From assembly GCA_019309115.1 (NCBI GenBank), contig JAFDGW010000003.1, positions 1-64,000 of the forward strand: DNA of 64,000 nt. Reading direction: 5' to 3'. This document shows positions 49,754 through 59,627 of the stretch, one piece after another. The DNA is from Deltaproteobacteria bacterium. GTDB lineage: Bacteria > Desulfobacterota > Syntrophobacteria > Syntrophobacterales > Thermodesulforhabdaceae. The notes under the pieces were generated by a model. That model saw only the letters and a list, made by a program, of their open reading frames with translations, ran no database searches and was not told where the DNA came from. The translations under genes and the position numbers were made by a program. The first letter of the stretch is position 1, and every line of letters begins with the position of its first letter.

Positions 49754-50092
49754 ATGTGTCATGAGGAACTCAAGAGTGTGGATTGGAAGCCCAACCCACT
49801 GGGGCGCCTTAAAGGCAAGATCAAAGCAGAGTTGAAGCGCAAGGCTCATCATTTGAGGCCCGTCGTTCAGATAGGGCATAGCGGAGTAACTGATGATGTT
49901 ATCGCTGAAATTCGTCGGCAACTCCTGATTCACGAGCTGATAAAGGTTAAATGGGCATCACTCACCAAGGAAGACGGCAACAAAAAGGAACAGGCTCGTG
50001 ATCTTGCAGAAAGAGTGGGAGCTCATTTTATATCTCTGATTGGCCAGGTAGTTGTGCTTTATCGCCGACGGGAAGATAAGATTATATCATAG
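49754..50092 (+). CDS. yhbY: CRM-domain RNA-binding protein (YhbY)
   Basis: 112 aa. The CRM domain spans from LKGKIKAELKRKAHHLRPVVQIGHSGVTDDVI to VGQVVVLYRR-type strands; the GxxG-like loop GHSG is visible. Members associate with the large ribosomal subunit precursor. The start is unsure (ATG 49754 or the TTG at 49748, or ATG 49763); ribosome-site matches are poor, and the repeat element ends 19 bases upstream of ATG 49754. Confidence 0.87.
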   Translation: MCHEELKSVDWKPNPLGRLKGKIKAELKRKAHHLRPVVQIGHSGVTDDVIAEIRRQLLIHELIKVKWASLTKEDGNKKEQARDLAERVGAHFISLIGQVVVLYRRREDKIIS

Positions 50093-50182
50093 TAACACGG
50101 AAGCGCTGTGTCCCTATAGTCTCCAGACTACGCTCCTACAAATTGGTGCAGTGACGGTTTTGCGAACAGTTCCAGTCTTTGC

Positions 50183-50211
50183 TTGACACTCCATTTTCCC
50201 CTTTCTAAGGT
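50183..50211 (+). promoter_or_regulatory. Possible promoter of greA
   Basis: TTGACA (50183-50188, perfect), 17-bp spacer, TAAGGT (50206-50211, weak -10). About 45 bases before greA. Confidence 0.4.
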
Positions 50212-50255
50212 TACTTTGCTTGAGGAAATACGACGAACAATGGAGGAAGTGATTG

Positions 50256-50735
50256 ATGGATTATGTGCCAATTACGCGGGAAGGGTATGAGAGGTTGAAA
50301 AAAGAGCTGGAGCGGCTTCAGAAAGAGGAGAGGCCTAAGGTTATAAAGGCTATAGAAGAGGCTCGGGGGCATGGGGATTTGTCTGAAAACGCTGAGTATG
50401 AAGCCGCTAAGGAAAAACAAGCCCTGATAGAGGCTCAAATAAATGACCTTAGTGATAAGCTGTCGAGGTGTCGAATAGTTGAGGATTTCGATAAGGATGA
50501 TAGCCGAGTTACCTTTGGATGTGTCGTTGTTGTAGAGGATTTGGATTCAGGAACCGTTGAGTCATATCGGCTTGTGGGACCTTATGAGGCTAAGGTGGAG
50601 CTGGGCACAATTTCCATTACTTCTCCCATAGGACAGGCTCTTTTGGGAAAGGAAGTCGGTGAAGAGGTGAAAGTTAAAACGCCGAAAGGGATAAGAAATC
50701 TGGAGATTGTTGAGGTGCACTGGAATCACGGTTGA
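50256..50735 (+). CDS. greA: Transcript cleavage factor GreA
   Basis: 159-aa GreA. The N-terminal coiled-coil begins YVPITREGYERLKKELERLQKEERP with the GDLSENAEYEAAKEKQA loop that reaches the polymerase active site; the C-terminal FKBP-like domain follows (IGQALLGKEVGEEV). ATG 50256 has GGAGGAAG nearby; TTG 50253 is rejected. Confidence 0.96.
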   Translation: MDYVPITREGYERLKKELERLQKEERPKVIKAIEEARGHGDLSENAEYEAAKEKQALIEAQINDLSDKLSRCRIVEDFDKDDSRVTFGCVVVVEDLDSGTVESYRLVGPYEAKVELGTISITSPIGQALLGKEVGEEVKVKTPKGIRNLEIVEVHWNHG

Positions 50736-50768
50736 GCTGCAGCACATTTCCCATTATTTTTGCTGAAG

Positions 50769-50799
50769 ACCCCCGTCGTTAAAATTTCGGGGGTTTTTT
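50769..50799 (+). terminator. Intrinsic terminator after greA
   Basis: CCCCCG (50770-50775) pairs with CGGGGG (50788-50793), then six T residues (50794-50799). It separates greA from pyrB. Confidence 0.9.
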
Positions 50800-50848
50800 A
50801 TGGGCTTACTTTTGAGGATTTATTCTTTGTGCTGAAAGGGCATCAGTC

Positions 50849-51778
50849 ATGATTTATGCCAGAAAAGATATTTTGGGGATCGAGGAATTAACCAAGGAAG
50901 AGATAGAACATATACTGGATCTAGCTTCTTCTTTGAAGGAGATAAACGAACGATCTATCAAAAAGGTTCCAACTCTTCGAGGTAAAACGGTTATTCATCT
51001 CTTTTATGAACCCAGCACGAGAACGAAAATGTCCTTCGACATTGCGGCCAAACGTCTTAGTGCCGATACTTATTCGATTTCTGTCAGCACTAGTTCAGTT
51101 GTCAAGGGTGAAACGTTTCTGGATACAGTTAAGAACCTCGAAGCTATGAAGCCTGATATTTTCGTCATTCGCCATTCTGTTTCTGGTGTTCCTCACAGGA
51201 TTGCCCGTTACACTAAAGCGTCGGTTATAAATGCTGGTGATGGCTCTCATGAGCATCCTACTCAGGCATTACTTGATATGCTGACCATACGCGAGCATAA
51301 GGGTACCTTTGATGGCTTACATGTTCTTATCGTAGGAGACATTCTTCACAGCAGGGTTGCTAGGTCAAACATTTGGGGACTTTCAAAACTCGGTGCCCAT
51401 GTCACTCTATGCGGTCCTCCAACGCTGGTGCCAAAGGAACTGGAATCTATTGCTAATGTGAAGGTCCTTTACAACCTTATGGAAATTCTGCCGGATGCTG
51501 ATGTCCTTATGGTTTTGCGCCTTCAACGCGAAAGGCAGAAGCAGAGTTTTTTACCATCCCTTCGGGAATATTCGGTTCTTTATGGCATAACAAATGAAAA
51601 ATTGAAAAAAGCAAAGCCGGATTTGCTCATAATGCATCCAGGCCCTATAAACCGGGGTATTGAACTTGCACCTGATGTTGCAGATGGCCCGAGATCGGTC
51701 ATCCTTGAACAGGTAACTAACGGAGTGGCCGTTAGAATGGCCGTGTTGTACGTTCTCGCTCAGCGTAATTTGCCGTAA
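50849..51778 (+). CDS. pyrB: Aspartate carbamoyltransferase catalytic subunit
   Basis: 309 aa. Condenses carbamoyl phosphate and aspartate in pyrimidine synthesis. Carbamoyl phosphate loop [17 protein letters not shown] and [12 protein letters not shown] are diagnostic. No pyrI gene is near. pyrC follows 28 bases downstream. The ribosome site is weak (AAAGGG). Confidence 0.96.
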   Translation: MIYARKDILGIEELTKEEIEHILDLASSLKEINERSIKKVPTLRGKTVIHLFYEPSTRTKMSFDIAAKRLSADTYSISVSTSSVVKGETFLDTVKNLEAMKPDIFVIRHSVSGVPHRIARYTKASVINAGDGSHEHPTQALLDMLTIREHKGTFDGLHVLIVGDILHSRVARSNIWGLSKLGAHVTLCGPPTLVPKELESIANVKVLYNLMEILPDADVLMVLRLQRERQKQSFLPSLREYSVLYGITNEKLKKAKPDLLIMHPGPINRGIELAPDVADGPRSVILEQVTNGVAVRMAVLYVLAQRNLP

Positions 51779-51806
51779 ACGAAGAATCATTAGAAGGGGT
51801 AAGGCA

Positions 51807-53153
51807 TTGAAAAATTCAAGGGTTCGAAGATTAAAGGATGCCCATCCTGCTACGGTGCTCTTTAAAGGCGTTCGCGTTGTAGATCCAGCAAATAACCTGG
51901 ATCAGGAAATGGACGTGCTGGTTGAAGATGGCGTGTTCAAGGAGATTTCACCCAGAATTGATATTCCCGACCCTTGCAATTTGAAGGTAATAAAGGCTGA
52001 TGGTTTGTGGTTGCTTCCTGGGCTTGTGGACATGCATGTCCATCTTCGAGAACCGGGCGAAGAATACAAGGAGACAATAGAAACGGGAACTCAGGCAGCA
52101 GTTGCCGGCGGAATAGTTGCCGTAGCATCAATGCCAAATACAAAGCCGGTAAATGATAATCCGGCCGTTACCAAGTATATTTTGGATCGCGCCAAAGAAA
52201 TAGGTTCATGCACCGTTTTGCCCGTCGCAGCCATAACAGTTGGACTTGCTGGCGAGACGATGACCGAGATGGCCGCTCTGATTGAAGCAGGTGCCGTAGC
52301 TTTTTCGGATGATGGGAAATCAGTCAGGTCGTCTCAGGTTATGCGTCGAGCTTTGGAATATGCTTCCATCTTTGATGTGCCGGTCATCTGCCACTGTGAG
52401 GATCCGGATCTTTCTAGAAACGGGGTAATGAATGAAGGAGTAATGTCCGTCAAGCTTGGAATAAGGGGCATTCCTAGAATTGCCGAAGAGATAGTTGTCG
52501 CGAGGGACATAATTCTGGCGGAATATACCGGGGCTAGGATTCATATTGCACACGTGAGCACGGAGAAAAGCGTTTCGTTGATTCGAGAGGCAAAGAAGCG
52601 AGGTGTGAAAGTAACTGCAGAGACGGCCCCCCATTATTTTTCGCTTACAGAAGAGATTCTAGAAACCTATGATTCGCGTTTCAAGGTGAATCCACCTTTG
52701 CGCACCCAAAGTGATGTTGAAGCAATCATCCAGGGATTAGCCGATGGTACTATTGATGTGATAGCAACTGACCATGCTCCACACAGCCCGATTGAAAAAG
52801 ATATCGAAATCGACTTTGCTGCTTTTGGAATGGTTGGTTTGGAAACCTCCCTTGCTGTATCTCTGGGTCTCGTCCGTTCTGGGGTTCTGACACCTGCGGA
52901 ACTCGTTAAAAAAATGAGTCAGAATCCGGCCGATATTCTAGGAATTCCTTATCGAGGTATTTGTAAGGAGGAAGAGGCTTCTTTTATCGTGGTTGATCCG
53001 AATGCCGAATGGATTGTTGATTCAACCGAATTCTATTCGAAAGGGGTAAACTGTCCTTTTGAGGGCAAAAAGCTGGTTGGCAGGGTTGAGTTGACTGTTT
53101 GTCGAGGAAAAATTGTGTTTGGTCGAGGGGAGTATCAGTGGTTAGTGGAGTAA
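51807..53153 (+). CDS. pyrC: Dihydroorotase
   Basis: 448-aa zinc amidohydrolase closing carbamoyl aspartate to dihydroorotate. The metal motif [10 protein letters not shown] lies near residue 72, with later [14 protein letters not shown] and [12 protein letters not shown]. It starts at TTG 51807, preceded by AGAAGGGG. A coupled sigma-54 regulator gene overlaps its 3' end by 16 bases. Confidence 0.95.
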   Translation: MKNSRVRRLKDAHPATVLFKGVRVVDPANNLDQEMDVLVEDGVFKEISPRIDIPDPCNLKVIKADGLWLLPGLVDMHVHLREPGEEYKETIETGTQAAVAGGIVAVASMPNTKPVNDNPAVTKYILDRAKEIGSCTVLPVAAITVGLAGETMTEMAALIEAGAVAFSDDGKSVRSSQVMRRALEYASIFDVPVICHCEDPDLSRNGVMNEGVMSVKLGIRGIPRIAEEIVVARDIILAEYTGARIHIAHVSTEKSVSLIREAKKRGVKVTAETAPHYFSLTEEILETYDSRFKVNPPLRTQSDVEAIIQGLADGTIDVIATDHAPHSPIEKDIEIDFAAFGMVGLETSLAVSLGLVRSGVLTPAELVKKMSQNPADILGIPYRGICKEEEASFIVVDPNAEWIVDSTEFYSKGVNCPFEGKKLVGRVELTVCRGKIVFGRGEYQWLVE

Positions 53154-54568
53154 GGAGTGCGGCCGACAGCCCTGTGAGCATCATGGTTGTGGACGATGAT
53201 CCGGGTATGTTAGAAGTTCTGGAATTGATGCTGACGAGCAGGGGTTACAGGGTTGTTGCTGAGGCTGACGGCAGGCGTGCCATTGAACGGGTAAAATCTG
53301 AAAAGTTTGATCTCGCCGTAATGGATATTCGCATGCGACCTGTGGACGGCTTGGCGGTGTTAAAAGAAGTAAAACGTTTTTCTCCAGATACGGTTGTTAT
53401 AATGATATCCGCTTATGCCAATGCTGAGACAGCAGTGGAGGCTATGAAAGCCGGCGCTTACGATTATCTACCTAAGCCCTTTAAGGTTGAGGAATTTATG
53501 GAAATTATTGAGGAAGCCCTGGAAAGGCGCAGGCTGGAGAGTTCCGATCAGGAGCGAGAAAAGCACGGGGAAGGAATTCTTCACTTCGGGCTCCTTGTTG
53601 GTGAAAGTCCTGCCATGCAGCAGGTTTATCGATTGATAGAGAAAGTTGCCCAGATAGACAGCACTGTTTTGATTAGAGGTGAAAGTGGTACGGGGAAGGA
53701 GCTGGTAGCCAGAGCAATTCACAGGTTAAGTGCTAGAGCCTCAAGTCCCATGGTCGTTGTGAATTGCTGTGGTGTTCCGGAATCACTGATAGAAAGCGAG
53801 TTGTTTGGCTACAAAAAGGGCGCCTTTACGGGGGCAACTCGCGATAGGTGCGGACTGGTGGAAGCGGCCAACCACGGAACGCTTTTTCTGGATGAAGTTG
53901 GGGAACTCTCACCCCAGCTTCAGGCAAAGTTGTTGAGGCTCCTTCAGGAAAAGACCATTCGTCCCGTGGGAGGCACGGTAGATGTGCCGGTGGACGTGCG
54001 CATTATTGCTGCCACGAACCGAGACTTGGAAAAAATGGTTTTAGAGGGCACTTTTCGGGAAGATCTTTATTACCGGTTAAACGTTATTCCCATTCACCTG
54101 CCGCCTCTTCGGGAACGGCGAGAAGATATACCATTGCTTGCTCAGTACTTTCTGCAGAAATACGCCAAACAGCTTGGCAAGGATGTGCGTCGCATATCCG
54201 CCTATGCGTTGGATATTTTGAGAAGTTACGATTTCCCAGGAAATGTGCGGGAATTGGAAAACATAATAGAGCGAGGGGTGGCGCTGGAGCAGTCGACCAT
54301 TATTCTACCAGAGAACTTGACAATTGCCGGGGCGTTGGCGAAAAGGCGATCGAAAAAGAAGCTAGCTGCGGAAAATATTGGTGGAATTTCGCTCCCTGAA
54401 TTGTCTCAGGAAGGTCTTGATCTCGATGACTTGCTGGAAGAGGTTGAAAGATATTATTTAAAAGAAGCCCTGAAGCTAACAGGTGGCGTTAAGCAAAGGG
54501 CAGCCGAGTTGTTGAAAATGAGTTTTCGATCTTTTAGGTACCGTTTGGCCAAGTATGGGATAGAATAA
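53138..54568 (+). CDS. Sigma-54-dependent NtrC-like response regulator
   Basis: 476 aa. Receiver domain (MVVDDDPGM; phospho-acceptor Asp in [15 protein letters not shown]), AAA+ domain with Walker A GESGTGKE, the sigma-54 contact loop [11 protein letters not shown], Walker [11 protein letters not shown], and a C-terminal Fis-type helix-turn-helix ([21 protein letters not shown]). I chose GTG 53138 (GGGGAG upstream), not the ATG at 53183, which would clip the receiver. It overlaps pyrC; no histidine kinase is adjacent. Confidence 0.9.
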   Translation: MVSGVRSAADSPVSIMVVDDDPGMLEVLELMLTSRGYRVVAEADGRRAIERVKSEKFDLAVMDIRMRPVDGLAVLKEVKRFSPDTVVIMISAYANAETAVEAMKAGAYDYLPKPFKVEEFMEIIEEALERRRLESSDQEREKHGEGILHFGLLVGESPAMQQVYRLIEKVAQIDSTVLIRGESGTGKELVARAIHRLSARASSPMVVVNCCGVPESLIESELFGYKKGAFTGATRDRCGLVEAANHGTLFLDEVGELSPQLQAKLLRLLQEKTIRPVGGTVDVPVDVRIIAATNRDLEKMVLEGTFREDLYYRLNVIPIHLPPLRERREDIPLLAQYFLQKYAKQLGKDVRRISAYALDILRSYDFPGNVRELENIIERGVALEQSTIILPENLTIAGALAKRRSKKKLAAENIGGISLPELSQEGLDLDDLLEEVERYYLKEALKLTGGVKQRAAELLKMSFRSFRYRLAKYGIE

Positions 54569-54605
54569 GATGAATTGAATTTTATAAGAGAGGGGAGTTT
54601 GAGAA

Positions 54606-55031
54606 ATGGTGAAGCGGCCTACGGGTGATGATGATTACATGGAAGACATGGATGAAGAGGTTAATGCCGGAGGGCTTGGAGAGGAAGGTGTGGAATTAGG
54701 TTTTGATGACGAAGAGGAACTTCTTCTGGATGAGGATGTGGGTATAGATGATACGGATGACGTTGGGGATGAGATTCCTTCGGTCCTACTGAGCGGGGTT
54801 ATAAAACCCAAGACGGTGGATGATTGGCGAAATCTGCTAAAAAAAGCAAGCCCTGAGGGGGTGCCTGAATACAGGATTACCGAGTCTTACAGGGAAGGAG
54901 ACTTACTGGTTCATCGTGAATTCGGGTTTGGGGTCGTTAGCAAGGTAAAAAGTCCGAAAAAAATCCAGGTTGTTTTTGAAAATGATGAGCGACTATTAGC
55001 GATGAACACTGTACCGCCTGAGGACGAGTAA
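54606..55031 (+). CDS. Acidic protein with Tudor-like C-terminus, unknown
   Basis: 141 aa. Residues about 8-60 are mainly Asp/Glu (low complexity); residues about 95-135 form a small beta-barrel-like domain (YREGDLLVHREFGFGVVSKVKSPKKIQVVFENDE) similar to the Tudor-like tail found in some helicases and CarD relatives. Such tails bind nucleic acid or polymerase. It is translationally coupled to recJ (TAATG), so a role in DNA repair or transcription is a fair guess, not more. Confidence 0.65.
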   Translation: MVKRPTGDDDYMEDMDEEVNAGGLGEEGVELGFDDEEELLLDEDVGIDDTDDVGDEIPSVLLSGVIKPKTVDDWRNLLKKASPEGVPEYRITESYREGDLLVHREFGFGVVSKVKSPKKIQVVFENDERLLAMNTVPPEDE

Positions 55032-56716
55032 TGCGCCTTCGGTGGATGGTTCAATCAAAAAGGATTCCTTCTGACGTTGATGAGGTTGTGGATATCGTTC
55101 TGAGCAATCGTGGTGTGTCCAGAAGTGATTTCCTGAATATTTCCATAGAAAAACTGCAACAATACATGAATATTAAAAACTTTGATGATGGTGTTAGACT
55201 GATCCTTTCACACCTGGTCAGAGGTAGTAAAATAACGATAGTTGGGGATTACGATTGTGACGGAATCACCTCGGCAGCACAGTGGACATTCTTTTTGCGA
55301 GATATTGGTTACAGCAACTTTGATGTCATTATACCTACCCGTGACGAGGGCTATGGTATCCCGGAACGGGCCGTGGAACGGTCAGAAAGCGGTGGCCTTG
55401 TCATTGCTGTTGATTGCGGTACTCACGACCGGGAAGTTATTGACAGGCTCAGATCTGCCGGATGTGATGTGCTTGTCATAGATCACCATGAGGTCAAGGA
55501 CTCTGATAAAGTGGCATCGGCGACTGTTCTTATAAATCCGAAACAACAGGGATGTCCTTCCCGGTTCAAAGAACTCTGTTCATCGGGTTTAACATTGCTA
55601 TTTCTGGTGAAGTTAAGACAGGCTCTGCCATCTTTTTTCCCCAGGCCGGTGCTGGATGGTCGATTTCAATCCCTCGCCGCCATTGGTACTATTGCCGATG
55701 TCATGCCTCTGGTTGAGGCAAACCGTATTATTGTTGCATCCGGGCTGTCGATGATGGGAAGAAATCGTTTTGCTCCCGCAACAGTGCTTAGGAAAGCTGC
55801 CGGTGTAGAGAATAAACCCCTTTCATCCGGAATGGTAGGATTTTATCTGGCACCTCGCCTTAACGCTGCAGGTCGCGTGGGAGATCCCATGATGGCTTAT
55901 AAATTGCTGACAGCAACACGAATCTCAGAGATGGAAGATATTGCTCGGACCCTGAACCAGCTGAATGCCAGGCGGCAGGCCGAGGAAGAACGGGTTATAC
56001 GGTGCATAGCTTCCTATCTGACTTCTCAACCCTTTACCGGAAGAACTCTCGTTGTGGCAGGAAAAGGTTGGCATCCAGGAGTGCTTGGCATAGTCGCATC
56101 GAGAGTGATCCAGCGTTATCATTACGGCCCTGTGATTGTTGGTTCTGTGGGCGATAACGGAGTAATAAAAGCATCAGCCCGCAGCGTGCCTGGTTTTGAC
56201 GTGTGTGATGCATTATCCCATTGCGATGATCTACTCATAAAATGGGGAGGGCACGAATCCGCAGCGGGTCTTTCACTGGAAGTCGGAAATCTTAGAGAGT
56301 TCCAAGAACGTTTTGAAGATTACGCCGCTAGGTTACCCGACGATGTTTTCCAGCCGAAACTTTGCATCGATGCTACATTACCTTCTAAACTGGTAAGCAA
56401 CGATCTTGTAGAAGCACTGAATCGGCTGGAACCTTACGGACCCGGCAACCCGAGACCTCTTTTTTTAACCAAGGCTCAAAGAATAACTAATGTCAAAGCC
56501 TTCGGAAATAAGCACGAGCATCTGAACATTGAATTCAACTCCAGCATTTCGGCGGTATTCTGGAGAGGATGTAAAGCAGTTTCTTACATAAAACCATCGC
56601 TTCTTTATAACGTTGTTTATCACCTTGAGGAAGATAGTTATCGAGGCAGTATCCGCATGGTAATTCAGGATATTCGACCCTTCTCTGACGGTGGAATTGG
56701 GATTGGCCTCAGGTGA
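55031..56716 (+). CDS. recJ: Single-stranded-DNA-specific exonuclease RecJ
   Basis: 561 aa, DHH/DHHA1 phosphoesterase. IVGDYDCDGITSAA and VIDHHEV hold the metal ligands; the central GLAPRLNAAGR-like segment (YLAPRLNAAGRVGDP) and GGHESAAG in DHHA1 are typical; the OB-fold region is at the end. Overlaps the acidic protein gene by one base. Degrades single-stranded DNA 5' to 3' in recombination and repair. Confidence 0.94.
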   Translation: MRLRWMVQSKRIPSDVDEVVDIVLSNRGVSRSDFLNISIEKLQQYMNIKNFDDGVRLILSHLVRGSKITIVGDYDCDGITSAAQWTFFLRDIGYSNFDVIIPTRDEGYGIPERAVERSESGGLVIAVDCGTHDREVIDRLRSAGCDVLVIDHHEVKDSDKVASATVLINPKQQGCPSRFKELCSSGLTLLFLVKLRQALPSFFPRPVLDGRFQSLAAIGTIADVMPLVEANRIIVASGLSMMGRNRFAPATVLRKAAGVENKPLSSGMVGFYLAPRLNAAGRVGDPMMAYKLLTATRISEMEDIARTLNQLNARRQAEEERVIRCIASYLTSQPFTGRTLVVAGKGWHPGVLGIVASRVIQRYHYGPVIVGSVGDNGVIKASARSVPGFDVCDALSHCDDLLIKWGGHESAAGLSLEVGNLREFQERFEDYAARLPDDVFQPKLCIDATLPSKLVSNDLVEALNRLEPYGPGNPRPLFLTKAQRITNVKAFGNKHEHLNIEFNSSISAVFWRGCKAVSYIKPSLLYNVVYHLEEDSYRGSIRMVIQDIRPFSDGGIGIGLR

Positions 56717-56808
56717 TGTGAATAGGTTGGTAATGAAATAAGTTAGTAGGCTGAAGTGTACAGCCCGTGAAGTAAATTCCTCCGTATTAAAGAAAAAAGG
56801 AGAATTCA

Positions 56809-57333
56809 ATGAGATCAGCAAGGAAGTTAACAGGAATAGTGGCAGTGGTTATTTTGTGCTTTTTTTCAACCATTATCGCAACGGCGGGAACATTACCGAG
56901 CTATACTGAGCTGTGTAATCGTCTTGTGAATATTAACGGTTGGCAGGCGGAAGATTGTGATGGAATGAACATGAGCGGCTCTGGGATGTCGATGGTTAGC
57001 TCCACTCGCACTTATACCAGTGGTGATAAAAGGGTTGAGGTTGTGGTGGCTTGTGGTACTGCAACGGCGGGCTACTGGGCTCCTTTTCAATCCGGGATTA
57101 CCGTGGAAAGTAAGGAACAAGTGGTTAAAACTGAAGAAATTGACAGTTACAGAGTTGGAATTGCTTTTGAAAAGCAGAACAACAGCGGCTCCATAGTAAT
57201 TCTTCTGGATAAAGGCGGTGAAACTCCGATGAAGCCCATACTTGTTGGAAGCTTTGAGAACATGCACTGGGAAGATGCCCTGGAATTCCTGAAACAGTTC
57301 GACTGGGATGACCTAGCTAAAGCCTTTAAATAG
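56809..57333 (+). CDS. Exported protein, unknown function
   Basis: 174 aa. The N-terminus is a signal peptide (basic MRSARK, hydrophobic GIVAVVILCFF, cleavage after about ATAG). The mature part has a Met/Ser/Gly segment (GMNMSGSGMSM) and ends FDWDDLAKAFK. AAAAAAGGAG precedes ATG 56809. I do not recognise a family. It converges on, and overlaps by eight bases, the DUF523/DUF1722 gene. Confidence 0.68.
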   Translation: MRSARKLTGIVAVVILCFFSTIIATAGTLPSYTELCNRLVNINGWQAEDCDGMNMSGSGMSMVSSTRTYTSGDKRVEVVVACGTATAGYWAPFQSGITVESKEQVVKTEEIDSYRVGIAFEKQNNSGSIVILLDKGGETPMKPILVGSFENMHWEDALEFLKQFDWDDLAKAFK

Positions 57334-58282
57334 AATACTTTAATTTCAGCTCCACGGGGTCAGGCCAGAGGTAGATCTGCTTGAGAAGCATTGGCTCTTG
57401 GTATTTACTTGCCAGATAGCGGAGTACAGACAAGGGCATAATAATAGGTAGTAACCCATTACTAAAGTTTTCGATGATATTTAGAATTTCCCGTTTTTCA
57501 GCCGGTTCCAGTATTTTCGCCAGTCTTTTCAGCGCATATTTTAATGTCCTGGTGTGTTTTTTCACGGTGGGCAGCAGTGTTAGTGCTTTGAAGAGGTGAA
57601 CTTCATAGGTGTGTAGAAGTTCGCAAGGGGGAACTGCCGGTTCTTGTGTGATGAGTTTGGTCAGCTTTTTACGCGCCACTTCGCTATGGGCCATTATTAG
57701 TAATTCATGATTATTGTGGAACTGTTCGAGATCGGATCTTGTGATCGGCTTTTTGCTTTTGAAACTGAGCCATCTTTGATGTGTGAAAATTCGAGATATA
57801 AAGCGTTCTCTGGATCTTTCGTCGTAAAAGGCTCTTTCTTCTTCAACAGGAACGTCTGGAAGCCGGTTCATAAATTCTCTGGCAAAGATGCCCGGGCTTT
57901 TCTTTGGTTTTGGTTTTCCATCTGTTCCAAAGACATCCACACTGAGGCCACAACTGGGAGACTTGGACTTAAAAATAAAAGCGGAAAGGTTTTCAGTTTG
58001 TAGGTTGCTTATTTTTTGCTGAGTCCAAATTTTCAGTTTGTCCGTCACGTCTTTACCGGTTGAGATAACGATTACCCTGGGTGAACGGGTGTTGCCACGA
58101 AGCTGTATGGGCTCTCGAGGAATGCCCAGTCCGCATTCCGTTTCAGGACAGATAGGAACGAAGTCGGCAAATTTTCCCAAAACGTCGGTAACGTAACGGT
58201 CTCTTGCGTGATCCCCATCGTAACGGACCTTCTCGCCTAGCAGGCATGCACTTATGCCTATGCAAAGCTTATTTTCTCCCAC
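57326..58282 (-). CDS. DUF523/DUF1722 domain protein
   Basis: 318 aa. N-terminal DUF523 (ISACLLGEKVRYDGDHARD; CPETECGLGIPREPIQL; KSPSCGL), C-terminal DUF1722 (EKRFISRIFTHQRW-type and HNNHELLIMAHS). The conserved Cys residues hint at metal binding. I place the start at GTG 58282 because GGGAGGGGAGG lies five bases before it; a longer start would run into the icd promoter region. The function of the family is unknown. Confidence 0.83.
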   Translation of the reverse strand: MGENKLCIGISACLLGEKVRYDGDHARDRYVTDVLGKFADFVPICPETECGLGIPREPIQLRGNTRSPRVIVISTGKDVTDKLKIWTQQKISNLQTENLSAFIFKSKSPSCGLSVDVFGTDGKPKPKKSPGIFAREFMNRLPDVPVEEERAFYDERSRERFISRIFTHQRWLSFKSKKPITRSDLEQFHNNHELLIMAHSEVARKKLTKLITQEPAVPPCELLHTYEVHLFKALTLLPTVKKHTRTLKYALKRLAKILEPAEKREILNIIENFSNGLLPIIMPLSVLRYLASKYQEPMLLKQIYLWPDPVELKLKYSI

Positions 58283-58387
58283 TGGAACCTCCCCTCCCAT
58301 AGAGTCCCGTAGAGAATGTTGCACTTTCGTGGTTCATTGTATATGGTTGGTTTTCATTTTAAAAATTTTCAAGCGGAGGATGACTGG

Positions 58388-59599
58388 ATGGGCGAGTATA
58401 TAAAGATCGAAGCAGGTAAGTTAATCGTCCCTGATCGGCCAATTATTGGGTTTATCGAAGGAGATGGAATTGGGCCTGATGTATGGGCGGTAACAAAGAA
58501 CGTGCTGGATTTTGCTGTTGCTAAGGCATACGGGGGAAAGAGGCAGATCGAGTGGAGAGAGCTTTACGCAGGAGAAAAAGCCTTTAAGGAAATGGGAAGC
58601 TGGCTTCCTGATGAAACCTTTGAACAGATTCGCCGATGCGTAGTTGCCATTAAAGGTCCTCTTACAACTCCGGTGGGTGGAGGATTTCGGAGCCTTAACG
58701 TTACGCTTCGACAAGTTTTGGATCTTTATGCCTGCGTGCGACCGGTTCGATACATTCGTGGAGTTCCATCGCCTATGAAACATCCCGAAAAGGTTGACAT
58801 GGTTATCTTCCGTGAAAACACCGAGGATGTTTACGCGGGGATCGAATGGCTTGCCGGATCCGATGGATCTTTGAAATTGCTTGAGTTTCTGAAAGACGAA
58901 TTTGGCATAACACTCCCTGAAGACTCGGGGATAGGGATAAAACCTATAAGCAAGGGCCGAACAAATCGGCTGGTGAGAATGGCTATTCGCTATGCCATAA
59001 ATAATGGCCGTAAGAGTGTTACCCTGGTCCACAAGGGAAACATCATGAAGTACACGGAAGGTGCCTTTTGCAAATGGGGATATGAGCTTGCCGCTTTGGA
59101 ATTCCAAGATAAAACGATCACGGAAGCTGAACTTTACGAAAAGTACAGTGGGAAACAACCAGAAAACGTTGTCGTTATAAAGGATAGAATTGCCGATGCC
59201 ATGTTTCAGCAGGTTCTACTTCGCCCGGACGAATACGACATCCTGGCTACTCCAAACCTGAACGGAGATTACCTGTCCGATGCCCTGGCCGCGCAAGTTG
59301 GCGGTCTCGGTATGGCACCTGGTGCAAATATAGGAGACGAATGCGCCCTCTTTGAAGCTACTCACGGCACTGCGCCCAAATATGCCGGCCTGGACAAAGT
59401 CAACCCCTCATCTCTGATACTGTCCGGTGCTATGATGCTTAGGCACATGGGTTGGAACGAAGCGGCGGACCTGGTGGAAAAAGGTCTCGAGCGAGCCATA
59501 CAATCGAAACGTGTAACTTATGACTTGGCACGGCAGATGGGCGATGCCGAAGAAGTTTCATGTTCGCGTTTTGGCGAGATTATTACTGAAATGATGTAA
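58388..59599 (+). CDS. icd: NADP-dependent isocitrate dehydrogenase
   Basis: 403 aa. Oxidative decarboxylation of isocitrate in the TCA cycle. [51 protein letters not shown] and [17 protein letters not shown] are present; the Lys-Tyr pair in the last fits NADP enzymes of the E. coli type. ATG 58388 follows GGAGGA (58375-58380). A longer in-frame extension from 58316 has no ribosome site. Confidence 0.95.
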   Translation: MGEYIKIEAGKLIVPDRPIIGFIEGDGIGPDVWAVTKNVLDFAVAKAYGGKRQIEWRELYAGEKAFKEMGSWLPDETFEQIRRCVVAIKGPLTTPVGGGFRSLNVTLRQVLDLYACVRPVRYIRGVPSPMKHPEKVDMVIFRENTEDVYAGIEWLAGSDGSLKLLEFLKDEFGITLPEDSGIGIKPISKGRTNRLVRMAIRYAINNGRKSVTLVHKGNIMKYTEGAFCKWGYELAALEFQDKTITEAELYEKYSGKQPENVVVIKDRIADAMFQQVLLRPDEYDILATPNLNGDYLSDALAAQVGGLGMAPGANIGDECALFEATHGTAPKYAGLDKVNPSSLILSGAMMLRHMGWNEAADLVEKGLERAIQSKRVTYDLARQMGDAEEVSCSRFGEIITEMM

Positions 59600-59608
59600 T
59601 CGAAGACG

Positions 59609-59627
59609 GGGAGCAAAAATAGCTCCC
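59609..59627. terminator. Hairpin between convergent icd and transglutaminase-like genes
   Basis: GGGAGC (59609-59614), loop AAAAATA, GCTCCC (59622-59627). It lies exactly between the stops of two convergent genes. The T-run is weak on both sides. Confidence 0.6.

Noticed and set aside
58316-58387. N-terminal extension of icd
   Set aside because: No ribosome site, and GGAGGA stands right before ATG 58388.
58421-59158. Long minus-strand open frame across icd
   Set aside because: Antisense shadow of isocitrate dehydrogenase.
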